Shown: positions 1 through 12,139, counted from the first letter of the stretch. The stretch: 64,000 nucleotides of DNA from Solilutibacter tolerans (GCF_900155935.1 NZ_FTLW01000003.1:124001-188000); one strand, 5' to 3'. The notes: generated by a model not told the origin, from the sequence alone. A program made the numbers and translations.

Positions 1-6
1 GCATCG

Positions 7-1695
7 TCATGATCCCGCCCCTGTTTTTTCCAGCGCACGCCTCAGCGAACGATTCTCCGGGTCGATTCGGCGCGCTTGATCGAACCATTTCTGTGCTTCG
101 TCCTTGCGCCCCAGCACCCACAGCACTTCAGCGACATGGGCTGCGACTTCCGCATCCTTGTTGAGCGCGAAGGACCGCTCCAATTGCACCAGCGCTTCTT
201 CGTTGCGACCAAGGCGATACAGCACCCAACCGTGGCTATCGATGATCGCGGCGTTCCCCGGATCAGCCACGCGCGCACGATCGATCAGCTCCAAGGCTTC
301 GCGATAACGCGTGGTGCGATCAGCCAGCGTGTAACCCAGCGCATTGAGCGCGGCGACATTGTCGGGCTCAATCACCAGCAATTTGCGCAGGTCCGCCTCG
401 GCGCGATCAATCTGATCGACACGCTCCCATGCAAGCGCCCGGCTGTAGAGGATGGCGAGCTCATCCGGCATCGCGGCGAGGCCGCGTGCATAGGCATCAA
501 ACTCGCCTTTTTCGTCGCCATCTTCGCGGCGCAATTCGGCCTCGGCGAGGTAGGCGTCGCGCACGACTTCACCCTCTGCCGCGTCATCGTTTTGCAATGC
601 GCGCAATGCGGCGAATCCTTCGTCCTTGCGGCCCATCGCATGAAAGGTGCTGGCGCGCCGCAGTCGAGCGACATCGCGCAGATTGCCGCCCGCCACAGCG
701 TCGTACCACTGCAGCGCTTCGTCGTATTTCTTCAGGGTCTCCGCCACCTGCCCCAGCAGCAGGCGTTGGCGCGGGTCGCCAGGGCCAACAGTTTCAGCCT
801 TGAGCTCGGCGTACAACTTTTCCAGACCCGGATCGTCCTTGGCGCGCGAGAGCATCGCGGCGCGCAGGGCGCGGGTCTGGGTGTTCTGCGGGCCACCAGC
901 CAGTATCGCGGCAGAGGTCGCGGCATCGCCCAGCGCTTCGTACTCGCCAGCCAGGGCCAGACGTGCACCCGGAATCTCATCGAGGCGGCTGCGCAGAGCC
1001 TCCAATTGTTGGCGAGCATCATCCAGATTCCCGGCTTCTCGCGCTAGGCTCGCCTGCAACAGTTGCACGCGCGGCTCGTTCGGGTGTGCTTTGACGATGT
1101 CGGCAATCAACGCATCGACCAAAGGCTGTTGCTGGAGACGTTGCGCCAGCCCGGCGAAGGCCAGTTGTGCGTCCATGTCCTTGGGCAAGGCATCTCGCTC
1201 GCGCAATTTCTGCAGCACGTCGGCCGTGGATGCGGTGTCTTTGCCGCCCGCCGACAACGCGATCAGCGCATAGCGCCAGCCGCGCGGATCCGGGTTGCGC
1301 AGCAAAGCCTCCAGGCTGCTGACAGCCGTCGCGGCTTTCCCGCCGCGCAGGGCCAGGGTGGCCTCGGTCGCGGACAGGGCGAGCGATGGCTCCGCGCCGC
1401 GCTTCCACAGGGCCAATGCTGCGTTGGCGGTGCGATCGTCGTTGGCCAAGAGCGCGATGCGCGCGGCGCGCTCGGCCAAACCGATATCACCGCTTTTGCG
1501 CGCGGCTTCCAGATAATGCTTGGCCGCCTCATCCAATTTGCCCGCCTGCAGGGCGAATTCGCCGGCCAACATCGGCTCCAAGGCCACATTCCCGGGGGCC
1601 GGCTTGGGCGTCTTTGCCGCCAGCTGCCAGGGCGCACAGGCAAGCAACATCGACATCAAGAGGATGGATAAACGGCGAACGTGACTGTCAGGCAT
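7..1695 (-). CDS. TPR-repeat exported protein
   Basis: Predicted exported protein of about 562 aa built mostly of tetratricopeptide repeats. The C-terminal third shows canonical TPR signatures ([42 protein letters not shown]), a helical scaffold used for protein-protein contacts. The chosen ATG gives a hydrophobic N-terminus ending in MLLACAP, which could be a lipobox (Cys about residue 20) or an ordinary signal peptide cut after LAAK. A longer reading frame runs into hemA and is rejected because it destroys the signal sequence. It is divergent from hemA; in xanthomonads a TPR protein in this position precedes lolB and ispE, which would lie left of the window. A role in envelope assembly is inference only. 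Confidence 0.85.
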   Translation of the reverse strand: MPDSHVRRLSILLMSMLLACAPWQLAAKTPKPAPGNVALEPMLAGEFALQAGKLDEAAKHYLEAARKSGDIGLAERAARIALLANDDRTANAALALWKRGAEPSLALSATEATLALRGGKAATAVSSLEALLRNPDPRGWRYALIALSAGGKDTASTADVLQKLRERDALPKDMDAQLAFAGLAQRLQQQPLVDALIADIVKAHPNEPRVQLLQASLAREAGNLDDARQQLEALRSRLDEIPGARLALAGEYEALGDAATSAAILAGGPQNTQTRALRAAMLSRAKDDPGLEKLYAELKAETVGPGDPRQRLLLGQVAETLKKYDEALQWYDAVAGGNLRDVARLRRASTFHAMGRKDEGFAALRALQNDDAAEGEVVRDAYLAEAELRREDGDEKGEFDAYARGLAAMPDELAILYSRALAWERVDQIDRAEADLRKLLVIEPDNVAALNALGYTLADRTTRYREALELIDRARVADPGNAAIIDSHGWVLYRLGRNEEALVQLERSFALNKDAEVAAHVAEVLWVLGRKDEAQKWFDQARRIDPENRSLRRALEKTGAGS

Positions 1696-1706
1696 CGGCA
1701 GGGGCG

Positions 1707-1712
1707 TAAAAT
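1707..1712 (+). promoter_or_regulatory. possible -10 box for hemA
   Basis: TAAAAT lies in the 61-base gap between the divergent TPR gene and hemA, 45 bases before the hemA ATG. No good -35 hexamer is visible at 16-18 bases spacing, so this is a weak call. Confidence 0.3.
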
Positions 1713-1756
1713 GCGCGGTTTGGAATCGCAGCCAGCTTAATCGCAAGCGCCTGAAC

Positions 1757-3070
1757 ATGCCGACCCGGCCCACCTTCCACGCCTTGGGTGTCAACCATCA
1801 GACCGCGCCGGTCAGCCTGCGCGAGCGTCTGGCGTTTGACGAGGGCGCGTTGCCGGAAGCGCTATCGGCATTGAAATCGCTGCCGGGCGTGCAAGAAGCT
1901 GCGATTCTCTCCACCTGCAATCGCACCGAGCTATACGTTTTGGCAGAGGGTGATGCAGCGGGGCTGCACGAATGGCTGGCCGACCGCCCCGGCGGCCGTT
2001 TGGCGCTGGAGGCGTACCTGTATCGCCATCGGGATGCCGACGCCGTGCGTCACCTGTTTCGGGTCGCAGCGGGGCTGGACTCACTGGTATTGGGCGAGCC
2101 GCAAATCCTGGGTCAGGTGAAGGAGGCCTGGGCATCGGCGCGCGAAGCCGGCACGCTCGGCAGTTCGCTGGATCGTTTGTTCCAGCAAGCCTTCGGCACG
2201 GCCAAGCACGCACGTACGCATACCCGTATCGGTCAACATCCGGTGTCGGTGGCCTCCACCGCCGTGCGCCTGGCGCAGGACACCTTCGCGCGACTGGAGG
2301 ATTCGACGGTGCTGCTGATCGGCGCGGGCGAGACCATCGAGCTCACCGCCAAGCATTTGTCCGAAGGCCGGGTGAAGCGGCTGCTCATTGCCAACCGCAC
2401 CCTCGCCCACGCACAGGAAATCGCCGGGCGTCACGGTGGATTTGCACTGCCGTTGTCGGAGCTGGACCGTCACCTCGCCGAAGCCGACATCGTGTTCTCT
2501 GCCACTGCCGCGCGTGAGCCGGTGGTGACGCGCTCGCAGGTCGCCGATGCGTTGAAGGCGCGTCGTCATCGCCCGATGCTGCTGCTGGATTTGGCCGTAC
2601 CGCGCGATATCGAAGCCGATATCGCCAAGCTTCGTGATGTGTTCCTGTACACGGTCGATGATCTCGAACGCGTGGTCGAAGACAACCGCCGCAGCCGACG
2701 CGAAGCCGCTGATGAAGCCGAAGCGATTGCGACGCTGCATGCCGAGCGATTCATGGAGCGTCTTGCGTTGATCCGCAACGATGCACCGCTGCGCCAACTG
2801 CGCCAGCACGGCGAAGCCGCGCGCGCCGAGGCGATGCGCAAGGCGCAACGATTGCTGCAATCGGGGGCGGATCCACAAGAAGCGCTTGACCTGCTCGCAC
2901 ACACCCTGACCAATCGCTTGTTGCACGCGCCGACTGTTGCACTGCGCGAAGCGGCGGCCATTGGCGATGCAGAACTGGGACGCGCGGTGGACCGCCTCTT
3001 CCCCACCACCGGCGCCACCGACACTAACGACGAATCGAACGATGCTGCCGACCCTGCGCCGCAAGCTTGA
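1757..3070 (+). CDS. hemA: glutamyl-tRNA reductase
   Basis: Reduces glutamyl-tRNA(Glu) to glutamate-1-semialdehyde with NADPH, the first committed step of the C5 route to heme. At 437 aa it has the usual length. The N-terminal catalytic domain holds the nucleophile Cys54 in STCNRTE and the [17 protein letters not shown] block (about 106-122). The NADPH Rossmann motif LLIGAGET is at about 186-193, followed by a C-terminal helical dimerisation region ending in DRLF. Its last 29 bases overlap the start of prfA, so the two are probably translationally coupled; hemA-prfA linkage is common in gammaproteobacteria. Confidence 0.97.
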   Translation: MPTRPTFHALGVNHQTAPVSLRERLAFDEGALPEALSALKSLPGVQEAAILSTCNRTELYVLAEGDAAGLHEWLADRPGGRLALEAYLYRHRDADAVRHLFRVAAGLDSLVLGEPQILGQVKEAWASAREAGTLGSSLDRLFQQAFGTAKHARTHTRIGQHPVSVASTAVRLAQDTFARLEDSTVLLIGAGETIELTAKHLSEGRVKRLLIANRTLAHAQEIAGRHGGFALPLSELDRHLAEADIVFSATAAREPVVTRSQVADALKARRHRPMLLLDLAVPRDIEADIAKLRDVFLYTVDDLERVVEDNRRSRREAADEAEAIATLHAERFMERLALIRNDAPLRQLRQHGEAARAEAMRKAQRLLQSGADPQEALDLLAHTLTNRLLHAPTVALREAAAIGDAELGRAVDRLFPTTGATDTNDESNDAADPAPQA

Positions 3071-4127
3071 GCTGCTCGCCGAACGGCGCGATGAACTTGA
3101 ACGTCTGCTAGCCGACCCATCGGTGATCGGCGACCAGAACGCCTTTCGCAAACTGTCACGCGAATTCGCGCGGCTTGAACCCGTTGCCCAGGCGATGAAC
3201 GAAGACAGGCAAGCCCGCGAGGACCTCGCCGCCGCCATCGAGTTGCGCGCGGACCCGGAACTGGCCGCGATGGCGGAGGAAGAGATTGCGGCAGCCGAAG
3301 CCCGCATCGCCGAACTCGACACCGTATTGATGGGCCACCTGGTGCCCCGCGATGCGCGCGACGACGGCAGTCTGTATCTGGAAGTGCGCGCCGGCACGGG
3401 TGGTGACGAGGCCGCGATCTTTGCCGGCGACTTGTTCCGCATGTACTCGCGCTATGCCGAAAAACAAGGCTGGAAGGTGGAAGTCGAATCCGCCAACCAG
3501 GGCGAACACGGCGGTTATCGCGAAGTGGTCGCGCGCGTGGAAGGCGATGGCGCGTACTCGAAGCTGAAGTTCGAATCCGGCACCCATCGCGTACAACGCG
3601 TACCGGAAACCGAATCGCAAGGCCGCATCCACACCTCGGCCGCGACCGTCGCGATCATTGCCGAGGAAGGCGGCGATGTTGAAATCGAAATCAATCCCGC
3701 CGATTTGCGCGTCGATACCTACCGCTCATCCGGCGCGGGTGGTCAGCACGTCAACAAAACCGATTCCGCAATTCGTATCACGCATCTTCCCAGCGGCGTG
3801 GTGGTGGAGTCGCAAACCGAGCGCAGCCAACACGCCAACCGCGACAAGGCCATGAAGCGACTGAAGGCGATGTTGGTCGAGGCCGAGATCGAGCGCCGCG
3901 AGGCCGCCCAGGCCGCTGACCGCAAGTTGCAGGTCGGCAGCGGCGATCGCAGCCAGCGCATCCGCACCTACAATTTTCCGCAAGGCCGTATCACCGATCA
4001 TCGCGTCGAGGGCCTGACCCTGTACGACTTGCCGAATGTGCTGGAAGGCGCGCTGGACCCGTTGATCGACCGCTTGGCACAGGAAGCGCAGGCCGATGCA
4101 CTGGCACGGTTGACCGACGCGCCCTGA
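3042..4127 (+). CDS. prfA: peptide chain release factor 1
   Basis: Class I release factor that reads UAA and UAG and triggers peptidyl-tRNA hydrolysis. The protein is 361 aa. The PxT recognition motif is Pro188-Glu-Thr190 and the universal GGQ is at 233-235, the same numbering as in E. coli RF1. The start ATG lies inside hemA (29-base overlap) and begins [12 protein letters not shown]; the longer upstream reading is out of family. The GGQ glutamine is methylated by PrmC, which here is not adjacent but encoded near 22.8-23.6 kb. This factor would also act at the in-frame UAG of the gene at 37.7 kb. Confidence 0.97.
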   Translation: MLPTLRRKLELLAERRDELERLLADPSVIGDQNAFRKLSREFARLEPVAQAMNEDRQAREDLAAAIELRADPELAAMAEEEIAAAEARIAELDTVLMGHLVPRDARDDGSLYLEVRAGTGGDEAAIFAGDLFRMYSRYAEKQGWKVEVESANQGEHGGYREVVARVEGDGAYSKLKFESGTHRVQRVPETESQGRIHTSAATVAIIAEEGGDVEIEINPADLRVDTYRSSGAGGQHVNKTDSAIRITHLPSGVVVESQTERSQHANRDKAMKRLKAMLVEAEIERREAAQAADRKLQVGSGDRSQRIRTYNFPQGRITDHRVEGLTLYDLPNVLEGALDPLIDRLAQEAQADALARLTDAP

Positions 4128-4194
4128 GACACCGAATAACGATTCTTCAACACGCGCTGTGATGTGCTTGGCGTCCTCAAAACCGGGGGCGAGG

Positions 4195-4641
4195 ATGAAA
4201 ACCAAGGTCCGCCAGGCAGAACTGGATGATGTCGATGAACTGGTGCCGTTGTTTGACGCGTATCGACAGTTTTACGACCAACCCAGCGACCTGACCCGTG
4301 CACGCAACTGGTTGCGCGCACGCATCGGTGCGAACGAATCCGTAGTATTGCTGGCTGAAACCGATGGCAATGCAGTCGGTTTCACCCAGCTGTATCCGAT
4401 GTATTCATCCGTGCATACCGCGCGCATCTGGGTCTTGAATGACTTGTATGTCCCACCCGACCAGCGTCGACACGGCGTGGCCAAGGCCTTGCTGAAGGCC
4501 GCCATCGAATACGCCCGCAACGATGGTGCCAGTCGCTTGCAGCTGGAGACCGGTCGCCGCAACGAAGCCGCGCGCGCGCTGTATCGCAATGCGGGCTGGC
4601 AGGAAGACGACACTCAGTGGTATTCAGTGCCTTTGAACTGA
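4195..4641 (+). CDS. GNAT family N-acetyltransferase
   Basis: Acetyl-CoA dependent N-acetyltransferase of about 148 aa with the GNAT fold: N-terminal TKVRQAELDDVDELVPLF (beta1-alpha1), the acetyl-CoA loop DQRRHGVAKALL (about 96-107, matching Q/RxxGxG/A) and the C-terminal ARALYRNAGWQ block. The ATG was chosen because MKTKVRQAE is where family members begin, with a GGGGGCGAGG stretch just upstream; an in-frame ATG 36 bases earlier is less likely. The substrate cannot be told from sequence. It lies between prfA and the polyphosphate kinase gene, both on the same strand. Confidence 0.85.
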   Translation: MKTKVRQAELDDVDELVPLFDAYRQFYDQPSDLTRARNWLRARIGANESVVLLAETDGNAVGFTQLYPMYSSVHTARIWVLNDLYVPPDQRRHGVAKALLKAAIEYARNDGASRLQLETGRRNEAARALYRNAGWQEDDTQWYSVPLN

Positions 4642-4659
4642 GCACGGGTGACGCAGGCC

Positions 4660-5454
4660 ATGAGCAAACTCAAGCGCAAGGACTACGAGCCCTTGCTGGA
4701 ACCGCTGCAGGTGGAGCTGGCGCAAATGGCGCAGTGGGCCGCAGCCACGGGGCAGCGCATCCTGGTTTTGTTCGAGGGCCGGGACACCGCAGGTAAGGGG
4801 GGCGCGATCAAGGCTGTCAGCGAACACCTAAACCCGCGCCAATGCCGCGTGGTCGCACTACCCAAGCCGACCGAACGCGAAGCGTCGCAATGGTATTTCC
4901 AGCGCTACGTGTCGCACCTGCCCGCAGCCGGAGAAATCGTGCTGTTCGACCGAAGCTGGTACAACCGCGCCGGCGTCGAGAGGATCATGGGATTTGCGAC
5001 ATCCGCACAAGTGAAAGCTTTCCTGCAGCAAGCACCCGTCTTTGAAAAGCAATTGGTCGATGACGGTATCCTGCTTTTCAAGTACTGGCTGTCCTGCGAT
5101 CAGGTGCAACAGGAAAAGCGTTTCGCCGAACGTCGCGAGGATCCGCTCAAGGGCTGGAAGCTTTCACCCATCGACCTCAAGGCGCGCGAGTTGTACGGCG
5201 ACTACACCGCGGCGCGCGAAGCGATGTTGAAGGCCACGCACACCAAGGACGCACCTTGGACACTGGTCGATTTCAACGATCAAAAACTGGGCCGATTGAC
5301 CTTGATTCGCGATTTGATAGACCGGCTGCCTGATACGCATATGGACGCGGAGCCCATCGACTTCCCCTCACTACCCGGCAAGCCGAAAAAGGAGCGCTTC
5401 GGCATGGTCAAACCCCTTACTGATTTCCCATTAAGTAAAAAGAAAAAAGACTGA
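4660..5454 (+). CDS. ppk2: polyphosphate kinase 2 family protein
   Basis: Uses polyphosphate to phosphorylate nucleoside di- or monophosphates. About 264 aa, the size of a single-domain PPK2. Walker A is FEGRDTAGKGG (about 38-48), and the Walker B/DRS block is FDRSWYNRAGVE with Asp at about 97. The lid region includes KYWLSCDQVQQEKRF and RREDPLKGWKLSP. An in-frame GTG 12 bases upstream is an alternative start. The C-terminus is a Lys-rich tail (LSKKKKD). The subclass, which decides ADP/GDP versus AMP preference, is not certain by eye; single-domain architecture and length fit class I. Confidence 0.93.
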   Translation: MSKLKRKDYEPLLEPLQVELAQMAQWAAATGQRILVLFEGRDTAGKGGAIKAVSEHLNPRQCRVVALPKPTEREASQWYFQRYVSHLPAAGEIVLFDRSWYNRAGVERIMGFATSAQVKAFLQQAPVFEKQLVDDGILLFKYWLSCDQVQQEKRFAERREDPLKGWKLSPIDLKARELYGDYTAAREAMLKATHTKDAPWTLVDFNDQKLGRLTLIRDLIDRLPDTHMDAEPIDFPSLPGKPKKERFGMVKPLTDFPLSKKKKD

Positions 5455-5472
5455 GCCCGCTCAATATGAATT

Positions 5473-5745
5473 TCAGGCGATGTTGAACCCGACCGGCACA
5501 CCGTCCGCTTCAACATCTTCGCGAGCCACATGATCCACGTGCGCCAGTGGTGGGCCTTCATGCAACCAGGCCTGCAGTGCATCGAGTGATGCGACATCAC
5601 CCACCGCCAGCACTTCCACGCCGCCATTCACCAAATTAGTTGCATGACAGGCTCCCAGGCCCAACTGCTCAGCCTGCTTGAGCGTGCTGGCGCGAAACCA
5701 CACGCCCTGCACCTTGCCGCTGATGAGAAAACGCGCGGCAGGCAT
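5473..5745 (-). CDS. acyP: acylphosphatase
   Basis: Small enzyme (90 aa) that hydrolyses carboxyl-phosphate bonds of acylphosphates. The signature loop is SGKVQGVWFRAST (about 9-21) with the phosphate-binding Arg; the second signature TNLVNGGVEV (about 36-45) supplies the catalytic Asn, although it departs from the usual GWVRNxxDGxVE. Start ATG and the stop of the upstream esterase overlap by one base (TGATG), indicating coupled translation at the end of a leftward operon (yihY-type gene, tlpA-like gene, esterase, acyP). It converges on ppk2 with 18 bases between. Confidence 0.92.
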   Translation of the reverse strand: MPAARFLISGKVQGVWFRASTLKQAEQLGLGACHATNLVNGGVEVLAVGDVASLDALQAWLHEGPPLAHVDHVAREDVEADGVPVGFNIA

Positions 5746-6632
5746 CAGTGATCACCCGCCGCGGCTTCTTGCTTGGCGGCCTGCACTTCGTCATCGAACA
5801 GCCACAACATCGCCTGCCGATAGGTTTCGCCAACGCTGGCTGCATGCGTGCCATTGGCGATGACCAGCCGCTTGAGCGCCCATGGCGCATCGCGCCGCGA
5901 TTGCCACGCATCGCCCCACTCACGCACGAAAGTCTGACGGAACTCGGGTTCGCGCTCGCCGATGGCCACAGCCAAGTGCAGATCACCTCTTGCATGCGCC
6001 GCGGCAGGCGCAAAGAATCGGTCGCGTCCGGGCGTGGTGGCGGGGTTGCTGGCGATGCGACCCCAGAACAAGTCCGGTGCCTCCATGGCCGACCACAGCA
6101 CGAAATAGCCACTACGTGACTGCCCCGCCAAGATACGGCGTGTCGGATCGATGCGGTATCGGCTTTCGATGGTCGGCAACAATTCGGTTTCGAGGAAACG
6201 CAGGAAGCGAGGCGCGCCATCCTGGCCGGGCTTGCCGTCCACCGCGGGCGGGTTGAAATCGATGTCACGCTTGTTGATCGACGGATCGAATCCGCCATAC
6301 GCGATACCAACGATCACCGCTTCCGGCAATTTTTCGTCGTAGGTGAGGAAGAGATGCTGTGGTGCCAACATCGGAAACAGGCTGTCCCCATCCAGCAGAT
6401 ACACCACCGGATAGCGTTTGACACTGGATGGGTCATACCCTTCGGGCAAACGTACATACACGTGATACGCACGTCCGACCTGATTCGACTCTAGTTTCAG
6501 GTAATCGCCCTTGAGCGAGGGCAGATGATTGAGCGGGACGATGTCGCTTCCGATTGCTCTGGCGGGTGGCGATGCCGGCGTGGACGCACAGCCCGCCATA
6601 ACCAAGATCACCGCGACGAGTAAACACTTCAC
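5745..6632 (-). CDS. putative esterase lipoprotein (esterase D/IroE-like)
   Basis: Alpha/beta hydrolase of the putative-esterase family, about 295 aa, predicted to be lipid-anchored: VAVILVMAGC gives a lipobox with Cys15. Family features are YPVVYLLDGD (oxyanion strand), the nucleophile elbow AGQSRSG with Ser at about 172, and NGTHAAS carrying the likely catalytic His. The GTG start is preferred because GAGG lies 8 bases upstream and the signal peptide begins there; the upstream ATG would overlap the preceding gene by 44 bases. It lies between the thioredoxin-like lipoprotein and acylphosphatase. The substrate is unknown. Confidence 0.82.
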   Translation of the reverse strand: MKCLLVAVILVMAGCASTPASPPARAIGSDIVPLNHLPSLKGDYLKLESNQVGRAYHVYVRLPEGYDPSSVKRYPVVYLLDGDSLFPMLAPQHLFLTYDEKLPEAVIVGIAYGGFDPSINKRDIDFNPPAVDGKPGQDGAPRFLRFLETELLPTIESRYRIDPTRRILAGQSRSGYFVLWSAMEAPDLFWGRIASNPATTPGRDRFFAPAAAHARGDLHLAVAIGEREPEFRQTFVREWGDAWQSRRDAPWALKRLVIANGTHAASVGETYRQAMLWLFDDEVQAAKQEAAAGDH

Positions 6633-6642
6633 CGCATCGCCC

Positions 6643-7205
6643 TCATGCACTGCCGAGTGAAGGGCCGCCTGCTTCGGCGATGGCATCTTCGATCAATTTT
6701 GCCGTGACCGGTCCGACGAACTGACGTGTCAACTTCCCATCCGGTGCGATGAGGTACGTCAAAGGCAGTCCGCGCGGCGCTTCAAATGAGGCTGGCGGGT
6801 TGGTCACACCGATGATCGCGATGGGATAGACCACAGGGCGCTCTGCCAAGAATGCACGCAGGTCGTCGGCCGGGATGTCTTCGTAGGCAAGGCCGATCAC
6901 CTCGATGTGCTCGCGCATGGCATCGAGCGCGGAAAGCTCGGGCATTTCCTTGATGCAAGGCCCGCACCACGTGGCCCAGTAATTGACCACCACCCATTTG
7001 CCTCGCTGCGCAGTCAGGTCAAAGGTCTTGCCATCCAAGGTGTCGATGGAAAGCACGGGCACCTCGCCGATGGCCGCCGGTTTCACTGTTACAGGCACGA
7101 CGGGCTGGTTCGACGGCGTGGCGACGGGCTTGGCCGCATCGTCAGCAGCTGGCTTGCACGCCGCCAGCACGCACAACATCAACGGCAAGATCAGGTGGCG
7201 TAGCT

Positions 7206-7209
<4 letters not shown>
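6643..7209 (-). CDS. TlpA/ResA-like thiol-disulfide lipoprotein
   Basis: Membrane-anchored periplasmic thioredoxin-like protein of 188 aa. The lipobox CVLAAC puts the lipidated Cys at 18; a Pro/Ala/Val linker follows; the thioredoxin fold contains the active site WCGPC at 81-85 (YWATWCGPCIKEMPEL). The cis-Pro loop is GLPLTYLI. Such proteins reduce disulfides, often for cytochrome c or envelope protein maturation; no partner gene is nearby. It starts with GTG overlapping the stop of the upstream membrane protein by 4 bases (GTGA). Confidence 0.88.
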
Positions 7210-9504
<2,295 letters not shown>

Positions 9505-9536
9505 AATCGCCGACATCACGCATCGTGGATCACACA

Positions 9537-10022
9537 ATGGAAGACCTGCTCATCGTCACCACCGGCGGCACCATCGACAAAGTGTATTTCGATGCGAAAT
9601 CGGATTACCAAGTAGGCGAGCCCCAGATCGGCAAGATCCTCGATGACCTGGGTGTGGCGTTCCGTTTTCACGTGATCCCGCTGCTGCGCAAGGATTCGCT
9701 GTTCATCAACGATGACGATCGAGTGCTGATGCGCGCAACCATCGCCGCGCAGAACGAGCGCTGCGTGCTGGTCACGCATGGCACCGACAGCATGGTAGAG
9801 ACCGCGAAAGTGCTGGCCGAGATCAAGGACAAGACCATCGTGTTGACCGGCGCACTCAACCCCGCCCGTTTCGAAGGCTCGGATGCGGAGTTCAACATTG
9901 GTTGCGCCGTGGGCGCGGTGCAGTCGCTACCGCCCGGCGTCTACATCGCGATGAACGGGCGCATCTGGGATCCGGAAAAAGTCCGCAAGAACGTCGAAGC
10001 CAATCGCTTCGAGGCCAACTGA
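9537..10022 (+). CDS. single-domain asparaginase-like protein
   Basis: Protein of about 161 aa matching only the N-terminal domain of type I/II asparaginases: TTGGTIDKVYF (first catalytic Thr block), LVTHGTDSM (second Thr-Asp block) and KTIVLTGALNPARF. Full enzymes are about 330 aa; the C-terminal domain is missing and the downstream DNA belongs to a convergent gene, so this is either a naturally short family member or an old truncation. The frame is intact with normal codon use, which favours a retained function. ATG is preferred to the in-frame GTG 12 bases earlier. Confidence 0.85.
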   Translation: MEDLLIVTTGGTIDKVYFDAKSDYQVGEPQIGKILDDLGVAFRFHVIPLLRKDSLFINDDDRVLMRATIAAQNERCVLVTHGTDSMVETAKVLAEIKDKTIVLTGALNPARFEGSDAEFNIGCAVGAVQSLPPGVYIAMNGRIWDPEKVRKNVEANRFEAN

Positions 10023-10025
10023 TCC

Positions 10026-10988
10026 TTAGTTGGGCGGGCCGAGCACACGCCAGGCTCCGCCCAGCTTCTCGTCCTCGCTACCGATCGACAGCACGCCACC
10101 CGGGATGCGACCGTCGGGCGATGACAATGCCTCGACCTTGAAGCCATCCACGATCCAGCGCGCATCCCGATCCGCGCGATCTGTCAGGAACGGCTTGTCC
10201 AAGCTCATGCCCAGCTGCCCCGGCGTCCACACCAGCGAACGGAACGGGCCGTAGTCATCCGGGTCGGAAGCTGCGACCGCCCATAGCGTGCCGGCACCAT
10301 CGACATACAAATCCGCGATATCGCGATGCGGCGGCACCGACAGCCAGCTGCCCGGCGCATGCAGTTCTCGTTCCTGCGTCTGCCAACTCACTGTGCCGGC
10401 ATCAGCATTGAACTCGCCAAAGCGCAAGCTACCGCGCGGCCGCACCTTCGAGCCGCCACGCTCGCCCAAAGCCAACAGATAGCGACCCTCACCGATGCTG
10501 CGACAAGCCAGGCCTTCATAGCCCATGTCGTCCTTGCCGTTGCTGCGCTCGGCCGGCAGCTTCACTGCGTGCAGCAATTCAATGACACCATTGACTATGC
10601 GCAGGTGCAGGATGCGGCCGTAATCAGCATCGCGATAGCTGCTTTCCGCGGCGAGAAATTCATCACGACGCCCGGGCAATGCGCACAGCGCCTCTAGGTC
10701 ATTCGACAGGCCACCGACAATCTCCCAACCACGCACCGGGATCGGCGAGAAGCGGGTACCACCTTCGGCCACGGCGTCTATCGCGCCAAAACGCAGGTCC
10801 TCGGAATACGCCTTGGTGTCCATGACGATGAGGTATCGACCGTCGCTCATCGGTGCCATGCCGCTGATGCCTGGCAGGTTTGCCGAGAGATTGATCGTCG
10901 GGATCGACGGCAGCGGGGCATTGATGCTGATGCAGCCCGCGAGGGAAACAGCCGCGACGATCGCGAAGAAGCAGTGACGTGACAACAT
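10026..10988 (-). CDS. lipoprotein of unknown function, likely beta-propeller
   Basis: Predicted lipoprotein of about 320 aa: the signal sequence ends in AVSLAGC (Cys about 18). The body is rich in short beta-strand repeats such as SGMAPMSDGRYLIVMD, YEGLACRSIGEGRYLLAL and DIADLYVDGAGTLWAVAAS, which look like blades of a beta-propeller similar to DUF3616 or esterase-like phytase proteins. No catalytic motif is recognised. The start was set at the Met just before the signal peptide; the longer reading overlaps sufT. It converges on the half-asparaginase gene with 3 bases between. Confidence 0.7.
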   Translation of the reverse strand: MLSRHCFFAIVAAVSLAGCISINAPLPSIPTINLSANLPGISGMAPMSDGRYLIVMDTKAYSEDLRFGAIDAVAEGGTRFSPIPVRGWEIVGGLSNDLEALCALPGRRDEFLAAESSYRDADYGRILHLRIVNGVIELLHAVKLPAERSNGKDDMGYEGLACRSIGEGRYLLALGERGGSKVRPRGSLRFGEFNADAGTVSWQTQERELHAPGSWLSVPPHRDIADLYVDGAGTLWAVAASDPDDYGPFRSLVWTPGQLGMSLDKPFLTDRADRDARWIVDGFKVEALSSPDGRIPGGVLSIGSEDEKLGGAWRVLGPPN

Positions 10989-11083
10989 GCGAGCCGATCC
11001 AAGAGCCAGAGGCGATGATGCGTTGGCATCGCGTGATGTACAAGCCATTTGTGACGGGCGGCTAAGTTTGAAGCGGGTTGCGA

Positions 11084-11641
11084 TCAAAACATGCCGGTTT
11101 CAAGCCGCGCAGCCTCGCTCATCATGTTGCGGTTCCATGGCGGGTCGAAGACCAGCTCGACATCGGCTTCCACGATTGTCGGAATCATTTCCAGCTTGTC
11201 ACGCACGTCGGCCACCAGGATGTCGCCCATGCCGCAACCGGGCGCGGTCAGGGTCATCTTGACCTCGACCTTGCGCTGGCCAGGCTGATCGGGATGCGCG
11301 GATAGATCTGCTTCGTACACCAAGCCCAGATCGACCACGTTGATTGGAATTTCCGGGTCAAAACAAGTGCGTAGTTGCTGCCAGACCAAGCGTTCGACTT
11401 CTTCGTCCCCGGCCCCTTCCGGCAGCTCGATCGGCATCGGCGGCTCCTTGCCGATGGCATCCGCATCCTTGCCCGCCACGCGCATCAGATTGCCTTCAAC
11501 GAACACGGTAAAACTGCCACCCAAGGCCTGGGTGATATAGCCGATGCTGCCAGCCGGCATCGTCACTTCCTCGCCCGAGGGGACTAGGACGACGGGGCAA
11601 TCGCGCTCAAAGCGCACAGGTTCGCTACTGCGGGAATACAT
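11084..11641 (-). CDS. sufT: SufT-like Fe-S cluster assembly factor
   Basis: About 185 aa. The N-terminal region (CPVVLVPSGEEVTMPAGS) is the SufT-specific domain and the C-terminal half is a MIP18/DUF59 domain with DPEIPINVVDLGLVYE and MTLTAPGCGMG, including the conserved Cys. SufT proteins assist Fe-S cluster maturation. No other suf gene is in the window. The ATG gives MYSRSSEPVRFERDC, the typical beginning of the family; the longer reading adds 14 unlikely residues. Confidence 0.88.
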   Translation of the reverse strand: MYSRSSEPVRFERDCPVVLVPSGEEVTMPAGSIGYITQALGGSFTVFVEGNLMRVAGKDADAIGKEPPMPIELPEGAGDEEVERLVWQQLRTCFDPEIPINVVDLGLVYEADLSAHPDQPGQRKVEVKMTLTAPGCGMGDILVADVRDKLEMIPTIVEADVELVFDPPWNRNMMSEAARLETGMF

Positions 11642-11719
11642 GGACAGGGAAGGAAAACGGAATCGGTTATTGTACGCCGCCAAGCCGCTATCCTGTACGG
11701 CCCAGTCTTGTTAGTCCGC

Positions 11720-12139
11720 ATGTCCGAGACCCCGCCCAAGCCCGCTGGCTACAACTTTTCGCGCCTCTTGCTGCCCGTGATCGGCATTGTCGGCGTCGCG
11801 GCGCTCTGGGTGCTGGCGGCGCTGTACATGGACCGAATGTTGAGCGCGTTCGCCCTCATCGCCGCGCTGGACCTGGTGTTGATGGTGCGACTGGCCCGCC
11901 TGCCCCGCGGCTTGAACCGCGGCATGATTGCGGCCGGCGGCACCGTGCTCGCGATCCTGATCGCCAATGGCTGGATGCTGGCCGCGCGCGTCGGCCTCTT
12001 GATGGGGATGATGCCGTGGGAAGGCATCTCCTTGATGGGCCCGGGTTTCGCCTGGACCTTGGCGCAGCTGGCCAACGACGGTCGCGATCTGGCCATCTAC
12101 ATCGCCGCCGTGGTGCTGGCGGGCTGGTTCGGGCGTTGA
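11720..12139 (+). CDS. unknown membrane protein
   Basis: Protein of about 139 aa with four predicted membrane segments (about 15-35, 41-59, 70-95 and 118-136) and a short hydrophilic N-terminus. I do not recognise the family. It is monocistronic, divergent from sufT and convergent with pntB, with 18 bases to the pntB stop. Base composition is like the neighbours. Confidence 0.65.
   Translation: MSETPPKPAGYNFSRLLLPVIGIVGVAALWVLAALYMDRMLSAFALIAALDLVLMVRLARLPRGLNRGMIAAGGTVLAILIANGWMLAARVGLLMGMMPWEGISLMGPGFAWTLAQLANDGRDLAIYIAAVVLAGWFGR

Noticed and set aside
188-190. PET instead of PAT in release factor 1 (residues 188-190, near base 3605) as altered stop recognition
   Set aside because: The middle position of the PxT motif is known to vary among RF1 proteins; this is not evidence for a changed code or for tolerance of the amber codon at 38157.
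2081-3442. 453-codon minus-strand frame across hemA and prfA
   Set aside because: It overlaps two essential conserved genes antisense and has no domain.
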